DNA of 6,222 nucleotides from Desulfobacterales bacterium (GTDB taxonomy: Bacteria; Desulfobacterota; Desulfobacteria; Desulfobacterales; Desulfosalsimonadaceae): assembly GCA_007135795.1 (NCBI GenBank), contig SLIE01000542.1:1-6222 (forward strand). Reading direction: 5' to 3'. Position numbers and translations under genes: made by a program. Every line of letters starts with the position of its first letter. Position 1 is the first letter of the stretch. The notes under the pieces are model-generated. The model searched no databases and was not told the origin of the DNA. It saw only the letters and a list, made by a program, of their open reading frames with translations. Shown here piece by piece: positions 1-4,652 of this stretch.

Positions 1-301
1 AGTTTCTGAACTCCTCAATCTCCTCAACCATATTGTTAATATGAGAAAACAGCTTATACGAAAAAAGCTCCTCTCCTTCAAATGGCTCGACTACAACTAC
101 CATATACGTTTTAATGTCGCCAAACACCTTCTTCGCCCGTTCACCCATTTTATAGGCAGCATCCTCTCTGGGCATAAGCGCCTCTGTTCTGCTGTCAAAG
201 TACAGAAATCTGATACCAGACCCTGCGATAACAGTAATTACCAGCAACCCAAAAAGAACAACCAAGGGATGATTGATATTGAAATTTATCCATCTATTCA
301 C
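1..301 (-). CDS. RND/MMPL-superfamily exporter, N-terminal part (runs off left edge)
   Basis: Inner-membrane exporter of the RND superfamily (MMPL-like, 'predicted exporter' type); only the first 100 codons are in the window. Reading from the GTG at 301, residues about 10-30 (HPLVVLFGLLVITVIAGSGI) form the first membrane helix. It is followed by the typical start of the first periplasmic domain, with YFDSRTEALMPREDAAY resembling the conserved 'D..S.EAL.P..D.AY' stretch of this family. The GTG start is chosen because AAGGAG (307-312) lies 5 nt upstream. An in-frame ATG at 325 would add eight residues but has no comparable ribosome site. Exporters of this group often sit beside TetR regulators, and here a tetR remnant and an intact tetR lie upstream on the same strand. 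The substrate cannot be told. The family call is fairly secure; whether the whole gene is intact is unknown. Confidence 0.85.
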   Translation of the reverse strand, partial: MNRWINFNINHPLVVLFGLLVITVIAGSGIRFLYFDSRTEALMPREDAAYKMGERAKKVFGDIKTYMVVVVEPFEGEELFSYKLFSHINNMVEEIEEFRN

Positions 302-306
302 ATTAG

Positions 307-312
307 CTCCTT
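307..312 (-). promoter_or_regulatory. Ribosome binding site of the RND exporter
   Basis: AAGGAG on the minus strand, 5 nt before the GTG at 301. It decides the start codon in favour of GTG over the upstream in-frame ATG at 325. Confidence 0.75.
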
Positions 313-498
313 CTATACCAGGCATATAAAAAACCGGTTTGACTCATTCTGTCAGAGAAAATACCTATTAAACCCGGTTCTACACTATGGCCAGTCCAAA
401 ATTAAATTGTACAATCAGGGCGCTTAGAACCATTTTGCTCACTATGAAAATTTGAACGACTCTTTTTCTAACATATTCATCATCAGTACGTTTTGGGT

Positions 499-742
499 TT
501 ACATCTTACTAGTTCTTACCCGCATAGGTTCGAACTTCTGTAAGATTATTTGTGTAAGTTCTTTGATATCTTAATGTATCGTTGTTCTTGACATTCCGGT
601 AGCTGCGGATCTGAGTGACATGGCACCACGAACAACTGCCTCCGCTTCATCAAGCAGCCCATCGCCAAAGGCTACTTTCATGAAAGATTGCCAGAAAGCC
701 GGTAAATTTTTGTCTCACAATCGCCTTACTTACTCTGGACAA
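499..742 (-). pseudogene. ISAzo13-like transposase, N-terminal remnant
   Basis: Decayed coding sequence pieced together from two minus-strand frames. The first frame, from about 742, reads KAIVRQKFTGF...SSLWRWAA and then hits a stop. The second reads EAEAVVRGAMSLRSAATG, then MSRTTIH, an in-frame TAA (571-573), then DIKELT and later RVR. This order matches the start of ISAzo13-family transposases as I remember them: 'R.KY..L...L.E...R.WAAAEA..LG.GGIS.VSRATGLSRTTIHRGIKEL', where the 'ATG.SRTTI..' part is the DNA-binding helix-turn-helix. The rest of the transposase, including the catalytic domain, is absent and no terminal repeats are visible. The remnant lies between the exporter and the tetR stub on the same strand. 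The family call rests on memory of the motif; another transposase with a similar helix-turn-helix is possible. Confidence 0.55.
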
Positions 743-810
743 TAAACCACTTAGAAATTGATTTTGATTGTTCTAATTATTTAACGATAGCCACTTATAG
801 ATTGAGTGCC

Positions 811-843
811 CTAAGCTTGCCTCGCGTCATTTTTATTATCCAT
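811..843 (-). pseudogene. 5' stub of a second tetR gene
   Basis: Eleven codons starting at ATG 843 read MDNKNDARQA and then TAG. The intact regulator at 1651-2250 begins MDNKNDTRQA, so this is the beginning of a paralogous tetR gene whose body has been lost. Similarity to the intact gene stops at about position 814; beyond it lies unrelated sequence leading into the ISAzo13-like remnant. Similarity on the upstream side continues through the promoter and operator to about 930, giving roughly 115 bp of shared sequence in total. The stub lies upstream of, and in the same direction as, the RND exporter, which suggests the lost regulator once headed that gene's transcription unit. Confidence 0.8.
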
Positions 844-848
844 GAAAA

Positions 849-877
849 AACATACCTACCGGTAGGTATGTTGTCAA
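849..877 (-). promoter_or_regulatory. Orphan tetR promoter with perfect 24-bp palindromic operator
   Basis: On the minus strand a consensus -35 TTGACA (872-877) is followed by a 17-bp spacer and a -10 TATGTT (849-854). Positions 849-872 form a perfect 24-bp inverted repeat with half-site AACATACCTACC, filling the space from -35 to -10. This is the usual layout of a TetR-type operator that blocks RNA polymerase. The expected transcription start is around 842-843, at the ATG of the tetR stub, so the transcript would be leaderless or nearly so. With the regulator gene broken, this promoter now points at the transposase remnant and the RND exporter. Confidence 0.8.
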
Positions 878-933
878 GTACTTTTTTTTCCCTCTTTAAA
901 AAAAATGAAAAAAAACAGCTCCCTGCCAAATAG

Positions 934-1280
934 TTGAGCAATCATAAGCAGTATTTGCGTTATGATCACTATTTCGCCCAGGACTTGCCAATTGCTAATG
1001 GTTTTATTGAATGGGCCTCTCCAGGCATTTGCCAAGGATCGAATGGAAATCATCGATGCTCGTTGGAGCCTGAAGGGCGCGGAGGCGCTATTGTCTTTGC
1101 ATGCGCTTCGTTCCAGTCGGCATTTTGATGAATACTGACGTTTTCACGAAGCCCACGATTATGAAAGTACCCACCGATCCAAATATGCCGGAGGTGTTGT
1201 TCCGAATCCAACCAAAATAGTCTATCCGGCTCCCCGGAAAAACTCACACACCTGCGACGAATCAAGTAAAACGCTATTGA
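934..1280 (+). pseudogene. ISKra4-family transposase, C-terminal remnant
   Basis: The C-terminal end of an ISKra4-family transposase, broken by frameshifts and one stop. Frame one, from 934, reads KQYLRYDHYFAQDLPIANGF followed by IEW. Frame two gives SRHL near 1020-1031. Frame three, from about 1031, reads AKDRMEIIDARWSLKGAEAL and continues through LRSSRHFDEY. Frame three then meets a TGA (1136-1138) where the family has Trp, and goes on as RFHEAHDYESTHRSKYAGG. A further slip in the A-run at 1238-1242 would restore ...KTHTPATNQVKRY and end at TGA 1278-1280. The family pattern is '[57 protein letters not shown].FH'. The N-terminal and central parts are missing and the left edge abuts the tetR promoter duplicate. 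It cannot encode an active enzyme. Confidence 0.8.
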
Positions 1281-1332
1281 CTATGAAACGGCATAAAACA
1301 ACAAATAATCGATTTTTTGATATTATAAAAAA

Positions 1333-1389
1333 GCCATACCATAAAGGGCCATACCATAATTGAATCGGGTAATTTTACATTGAATCGGG
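1333..1389. repeat. Two nested pairs of short direct repeats
   Basis: GCCATACCATAA occurs at 1333-1344 and again at 1348-1359 (15-bp period). It is followed by ATTGAATCGGG at 1359-1369 and 1379-1389 (20-bp period). All copies are exact. They lie in non-coding sequence to the right of the ISKra4 remnant. They may be scars of insertion or excision, or binding sites; nothing in the sequence decides. Confidence 0.7.
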
Positions 1390-1428
1390 CCTCAACGAAA
1401 TCCATAGAGGCATGACGCTCTTTTCGGG

Positions 1429-1469
1429 CTCTTTCCATATTATATATTGTGTATATAGTATGGGAAGAG
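1429..1469. repeat. 41-bp imperfect inverted repeat (hairpin)
   Basis: Two 18-nt arms, 1429-1446 and 1452-1469, are complementary at 16 of 18 positions around a 5-nt loop TTGTG. Each arm carries CTCTT.CCATA plus an AT-rich inner part. No T-run follows on either strand, so it does not look like an ordinary intrinsic terminator. It could be the end of a lost mobile element, a small non-autonomous element or a regulator binding site. Confidence 0.65.
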
Positions 1470-1650
1470 TCTGTCTTGGACCTTCTTAAAGTCGCCGCAG
1501 AGGCTCATGGACGTCTCAGCTCTCCACACTCGCTGTATACTCCTGTCGTACAGGCAAATAGTCAGATTCGAGGAGGAAATAATCAATTTTTCCCCAGCCA
1601 CCGCAGGTCCCGGCCTATGAGTGAGCTCAATCTTTAGCATTCGTGCCTAC

Positions 1651-2250
1651 CTAACTCTTAATACGGTTCCAGATCTCTTCAGCTATAGATTCAGCTCTAT
1701 CTGCTGTAATAGTATTCTGGTCAGCAAGTATCACCTCGAAAAGAATCAGCCCCTCGACAAGAACCGCTATACCCATGGCGAAATTATCGGGATCGATGGA
1801 TCCGATCACTTCTCCCTTATCCTGGGCCTCTTTGAATTTTTGAGCTATAGCTGCAAAAAGATCCCTGTAAACACCAGCGATAACGCTTCTCAGGCTGGGC
1901 AGCCGTTTTAAACCATCGAATATCAGGTAAAACAGATTTGCCTTAGTATCCATTTCAAAGCTGAAGTTTTTAAAATAGGCTAAATAATCAAAATAGGCTA
2001 AAAGAAAAACCTTAAAGGGTTCCTGTGGAAGCACAGCTTTGACAAAATACTCTTCAAACTGTTTTATGATTCTGACAACCACCTGACTGAAGAGTTCATC
2101 CTTGCTTTTAAAATAGTGATAAAATGCTCCCTTTGTTACGCCGCACCTCTTAACCAGCCGATTTATAGATATGGCGTCATATCCTTCAGCCAGAAACATT
2201 TTTGCGGCTTCATCAAGAAGAGCCTGCCTAGTGTCATTTTTATTATCCAT
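1651..2250 (-). CDS. TetR/AcrR-family transcriptional regulator
   Basis: A 199-residue one-domain regulator of normal TetR length, acting as a DNA-binding dimer in the cytoplasm. Residues about 8-55 form the N-terminal DNA-binding domain: LLDEAAKMFLAEGYDAISIN leads into the helix-turn-helix, whose recognition part is VTKGAFYHYFKSKDELF (about 38-54), the family signature. The rest is the helical ligand-binding and dimer domain; the ligand cannot be predicted. The ATG at 2250 has no ribosome site. The promoter -10 ends only 6 nt upstream, so a leaderless mRNA is likely. A palindromic operator lies inside the promoter, pointing to autorepression. The probable wider target is the RND exporter, because the orphan operator upstream of that gene is nearly the same. 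A truncated paralogue of this gene lies at 811-843. Confidence 0.93.
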   Translation of the reverse strand: MDNKNDTRQALLDEAAKMFLAEGYDAISINRLVKRCGVTKGAFYHYFKSKDELFSQVVVRIIKQFEEYFVKAVLPQEPFKVFLLAYFDYLAYFKNFSFEMDTKANLFYLIFDGLKRLPSLRSVIAGVYRDLFAAIAQKFKEAQDKGEVIGSIDPDNFAMGIAVLVEGLILFEVILADQNTITADRAESIAEEIWNRIKS

Positions 2251-2256
2251 ACAACC

Positions 2257-2285
2257 AGCATGCCTACCAGTAGGTATGGTGTCAA
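2257..2285 (-). promoter_or_regulatory. tetR promoter with embedded palindromic operator
   Basis: Minus-strand -35 TTGACA (2280-2285), 17-bp spacer and weak -10 CATGCT (2257-2262). The inverted repeat CATGCCTACCAGTAGGTATG (2259-2278, 8 of 10 pairs matching) occupies the spacer and -10. It is a diverged copy of the perfect palindrome at 849-872. Predicted transcription start is about 2250-2251, right at the start codon. Autorepression by the TetR protein is the simplest reading. Confidence 0.75.
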
Positions 2286-2457
2286 CAATTTTTTCCCCTC
2301 ACTCTTAAAAAAAATACAAAATCAGCTTTTCCCTGGACTTTGTCTTAGTTTACAATACAGTCCTTATGACGTATCTTGACCCCTGTGCCCCTGCTATCAG
2401 GATAGTTGTCGGACGAACCTCCTGCGTCTCTTCTAACGCGTTTTAATTCATGCTCGA

Positions 2458-2528
2458 GTATCCACCAGGGGGACCTCTCCTTCAGGCTCTCACCGAACCG
2501 TACGTAACCCTCTCGATTAATACGACTC
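2458..2528 (-). ncRNA. Group II intron 3' end: domains V and VI
   Basis: Minus-strand 2528-2495 folds as a 34-nt group II domain V. The lower helix is GAGTCGTA paired with TACGGTTC (8 bp with two wobbles), with a two-base CG bulge, an upper helix of six pairs (two mismatched) and a GAGA tetraloop. The catalytic triad reads AGT rather than the usual AGC, and the upper-stem mismatches suggest decay. It is followed by GTGAGAGCC and a domain VI-like arm ending ...GGTGGATAC, close to the common bacterial ending 'GTGAGAGCCT...GGGCTAC|TCGAC'. The intron-exon junction is therefore placed near 2458. Confidence 0.82.
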
Positions 2529-2695
2529 TTCTTATCCAACCGGCTTTGGGTATAGAAATTCCCAATGTCAATCAACCTTGGCCATTTACTTCGGACCGGC
2601 TTGCGCCAGTTCCATGAGCGTCGCTTGTGACCACGTAATCGCTTGTACTTTTTGCAGGCCCAGGGCCTCAGTCGTTGAAAGGCCTCTTTTCCCCA
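2529..2695 (-). pseudogene. Group II intron reverse transcriptase/maturase, C-terminal remnant
   Basis: The tail of the intron-encoded protein reads WGKEAFQRLRPWACKKYKRL, then RGHKRRSWNW, then KWPRLIDIGNF. It corresponds to the end of group II maturases of the type '..FQRLN..L.RWARRKYKRLRGH.RRA..WL..V....P.LF.HW'. The frame runs on without a stop through domain V, reading SRINREGYVRFGESL. Intact introns of this kind usually have an IEP stop before domain V, so the stop seems lost. The reverse transcriptase palm, finger and most maturase residues are missing, as is the 5' half of the intron ribozyme. The left limit of the intron-derived sequence toward uspA is not sharp; 2695 is where recognisable similarity begins. 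Confidence 0.7.
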
Positions 2696-2805
2696 TGATG
2701 ATTGACAGACTAACAACAAGTCACGATCAGACAACTTTGTAAAAAACTCAAGATCAAGGCTTGTGCAATCCATCACGAGGAATTCGGAGACATTTACGGG
2801 CGGTA

Positions 2806-3276
2806 TTATTCCACCACCCAAACAGTGCAGCTTTTCGCATACTGAACGATTTTACTCGAAATACTTCCAAAGAGAAACTCCTCGCTTCGCGAAATACCCT
2901 GTCGCCCGACCACAATGGTGCTGTATGCGGTTTTATCACGTTCCGACAGGATGCATTCCGCCATGGAGGGACAGTAGCGCAATGTTGATTGAACACCAAC
3001 ATCATCTGGAGAAAACCCGTTTTCAATCAAATGTTGCCGGGATTCCTCCAGAAGCGTGTCAATTTTCTGCTGGTATTGTCTGAGCCATTTTTCTTTTTCT
3101 GCAGATGTTGGGAAATAGTCTTCTTCCGGTTCAGGGATCACGTGCAAAATGGTCACCTTAAACCCCGGCAATCCCCCCAGGAATTTTCCCACATAGGCGA
3201 CTGCCCGACGCGAATTATCTGATTCGTCAATCGCAATCAGGATGTTTTTATTGAACAGTTTGTCCTCTTTCGTCAT
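2806..3276 (-). CDS. Universal stress protein, UspA family
   Basis: A 156-residue single-domain Usp with an alpha/beta Rossmann-like fold, cytoplasmic. It opens with the first strand and ligand loop NILIAIDESDNSRRAVAYV (about 10-28) and has the second strand VTILHVIPEP (about 41-50). It ends with the ATP-binding motif G-2X-G-9X-G-S (GRQGISRSEEFLFGS, about 124-138) and the final strand CTVWVV. The complete motif suggests an ATP-binding type rather than the UspA subtype that lacks it. AAGGAG (3283-3288) lies 6 nt before the ATG. It is the second gene of an operon with the kinase-like gene 42 bp upstream, which suggests the two act together. The group II intron remnant begins roughly 110 bp past its stop. 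Role in stress survival is known for the family; the specific function is unknown. Confidence 0.95.
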   Translation of the reverse strand: MTKEDKLFNKNILIAIDESDNSRRAVAYVGKFLGGLPGFKVTILHVIPEPEEDYFPTSAEKEKWLRQYQQKIDTLLEESRQHLIENGFSPDDVGVQSTLRYCPSMAECILSERDKTAYSTIVVGRQGISRSEEFLFGSISSKIVQYAKSCTVWVVE

Positions 3277-3282
3277 TTTTTG

Positions 3283-3288
3283 CTCCTT
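3283..3288 (-). promoter_or_regulatory. Ribosome binding site of the universal stress protein gene
   Basis: AAGGAG on the minus strand, 6 nt upstream of the ATG at 3276, inside the 42-bp gap after the kinase-like gene. It confirms the start and indicates independent initiation within a shared transcript. Confidence 0.8.
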
Positions 3289-3318
3289 ACCGGGTGTCCC
3301 CGAATGATCGGAATCCGG

Positions 3319-4320
3319 TTATCGTTCAGGTCCTTCAGGAACCGATGCGGTGCCAATAGCAGATCGGACCTCGCCCAGATCATTTAGAAGTTGATCGGTA
3401 CGTTCATAAAACCGATTGGCGCTTGTTGAAAAGTGCATGAGCACACGATTGAGGGATTCGGGTATATAGGGATAGAGTTTTCTGAGATTGACCACACGAT
3501 TATGGAACACAATATTGAGGTCCGCGTCATCCAGAACATCAAGCCATGGATGCGATTTTTTTCTGAGGTCCGGCAGCAATATATCCCCCATCCCTGTAAA
3601 GAATACAAGAATATTACCCAGGCCGAACAGGTCATAGCCATATATATTTTCCCTGTGACGATAGTTGAAGTCAAAGTCGATCCAGCGGTAATTCCCTGAT
3701 TCCCGATCAATGAGAATGTGATCACGCCGTATGTCTCCATGCCGTTCCCCATTTTCATGCAGAAGACGGATCGCTTGTACACACTCGAAAAAGTTTTTCA
3801 GAATATCCGGAAAAACCTCGTAATAATAGGTTTCATGGTCCATCGCCATATCTTCCACATGGGCAGCCAGGGTCTTCCCCTGGATAAAATCAAGTATGCG
3901 AATCACATTATTCTTTTCATCCTGGACTGATTGCCCGTGCATGAAGTTTTTATGTCCATTGACGAGCTTGAGAATACGGGCCTCTTTTCCGGGGCTTCGA
4001 AAACATTCAAATTCAATATCTCCGATTCGGGACATGAACCGTTCATAAAAAACAAGTTTTATGATTTTTCGACTGCCATCCTCGAGATCGATCGCCCTTT
4101 TAACCCAGAACTTGACTTCATCATCGATTCCAAACCGACCCTCCCTGGCATTATGCCTGACAAGATACGGTCGGTTGTTCAAAATTACCACGTCGTCGTA
4201 GTCTACCTGGTAAAAGTCACTTGTATCCGTATGGACTCGAAACCGGCTGGTTGGCTGATAGCTTGGCAGCCACCGGGAAATCTTCTGACTGAGGGCTTCC
4301 TTGGAGGGGATATCGCTCAT
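3319..4320 (-). CDS. Atypical protein kinase-like protein in operon with Usp
   Basis: A 333-residue soluble protein with a eukaryotic-like kinase fold and altered catalytic motifs. From the ATG at 4320: the beta-3 lysine is probably K88 in KIIKLVF and the helix-C glutamate E113 in GKEARILKL. The hinge lies near ILDFIQGKTL (142-151). The catalytic loop is HGDIRRDHIL (194-203, D196), the metal-binding motif is DFD (215-217) instead of DFG, and the helix-F segment is YGYDLFGLGNILVFFTG (D230). The usual catalytic-loop Asn is His201 and no glycine-rich loop is evident, so it may be a small-molecule kinase, a weak kinase or a pseudokinase. Residues 1-80 match nothing I know. The ATG at 4320 lacks a clear ribosome site. 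The frame stays open to a TTG at 4416, but that TTGACA looks more like a -35 box. It precedes the Usp gene by 42 bp, so the substrate or partner may be the Usp. Confidence 0.72.
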   Translation of the reverse strand: MSDIPSKEALSQKISRWLPSYQPTSRFRVHTDTSDFYQVDYDDVVILNNRPYLVRHNAREGRFGIDDEVKFWVKRAIDLEDGSRKIIKLVFYERFMSRIGDIEFECFRSPGKEARILKLVNGHKNFMHGQSVQDEKNNVIRILDFIQGKTLAAHVEDMAMDHETYYYEVFPDILKNFFECVQAIRLLHENGERHGDIRRDHILIDRESGNYRWIDFDFNYRHRENIYGYDLFGLGNILVFFTGMGDILLPDLRKKSHPWLDVLDDADLNIVFHNRVVNLRKLYPYIPESLNRVLMHFSTSANRFYERTDQLLNDLGEVRSAIGTASVPEGPER

Positions 4321-4387
4321 GAACAAGTATTTTTTCCCACTATGCGTTATGGGGAACAGATAAAAAATGTGATCCTTTCTCACAAAA

Positions 4388-4416
4388 AAGATAATATAGG
4401 GAATTATAAATGTCAA
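4388..4416 (-). promoter_or_regulatory. Candidate promoter of the kinase-Usp operon
   Basis: Minus-strand TTGACA (4411-4416), exactly 17 bp, then TATCTT (4388-4393, four of six consensus bases). It would start transcription near 4381, about 60 nt before the ATG at 4320. If right, the longer reading frame starting at 4416 cannot be the protein start. Motif match only. Confidence 0.45.
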
Positions 4417-4448
4417 AAGGGCTTCAGAAAGCAGCTCATTAAGCTAAG

Positions 4449-4652
4449 GTGATCCGGGCACATCGCTACAATGAAGTAGATGGGACTTTTTACGACGCCA
4501 TCAAATTTCGGAATGAAGATAACTTCCAGGAGGTAATGTTAAAGGTTGTGCCGGCATGGCTTTTATGTGAAGTTATCCAAAGAAGAAATAGTTTGAAGCA
4601 CGGCAGTTGGGAATTTAATTACACCATCAAAGGATATGAGAATGAAAGATGA
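4449..4652 (+). CDS. Doubtful small ORF upstream of the molybdoenzyme
   Basis: A 67-codon frame from GTG 4449 to TGA 4650-4652, overlapping the first 11 nt of the molybdoenzyme gene. I recognise no family. It has mixed charged and hydrophobic residues (VMLKVVPAWLLCEVI in the middle) and no signal peptide or metal motif. The GTG has no properly spaced ribosome site. In the same frame an ATG at 4410 reads MSKGLQKAAH and then TAA (4440-4442), so the frame may be the rest of a longer gene broken by a stop, or simply open by chance. The overlap would allow translational coupling to the downstream gene if it is real. No other gene fits the 4321-4641 interval. Confidence 0.3.
   Translation: MIRAHRYNEVDGTFYDAIKFRNEDNFQEVMLKVVPAWLLCEVIQRRNSLKHGSWEFNYTIKGYENER
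4629..4634 (+). promoter_or_regulatory. Ribosome binding site of the molybdoenzyme gene
   Basis: AAAGGA lies 7 nt before ATG 4642 but only 1 nt before the in-frame ATG at 4636. It therefore favours 4642 as the start. Confidence 0.6.

Larger units (their letters stand above)
1281..1650. other. Gene-free stretch with repeats only
   Basis: No convincing gene. Short ORFs on both strands (1449-1637 plus, 1440-1640 minus) overlap each other, lack supported ribosome sites and resemble nothing I recognise. The stretch holds two pairs of short direct repeats and a 41-bp hairpin, listed separately. No clear terminator for the tetR gene is visible here. Confidence 0.5.

Noticed and set aside
331..340. 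Palindrome AAACCGGTTT upstream of the RND exporter as an operator
   Set aside because: It is only 10 bp, differs from the TetR operators, and no promoter is clearly placed around it.
41..427. Plus-strand ORF of 128 codons at the left edge
   Set aside because: It is antisense to the RND exporter start, which has a membrane helix, family motif and ribosome site.
571..681. Short minus-strand ORF from ATG 681 as an independent small DNA-binding protein
   Set aside because: Coding-like similarity continues past its stop (DIKELT) and upstream in another frame (RWAA), which fits a decayed transposase better.
1590..1650. Intrinsic terminator after tetR
   Set aside because: Only weak short pairings such as ACC-TGC-GGT are found and there is no stem followed by a T-run on the minus strand.
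2345..2821. Minus-strand ORF of 158 codons as a single intact gene
   Set aside because: The frame runs from the uspA end through a maturase tail, across domain V of a group II intron and into flanking DNA. It is a composite of remnants and not one protein.
3931..4452. Plus-strand ORF of 173 codons
   Set aside because: It is antisense to the kinase-like gene, has no ribosome site and shows no domain, whereas the opposite frame has kinase motifs.
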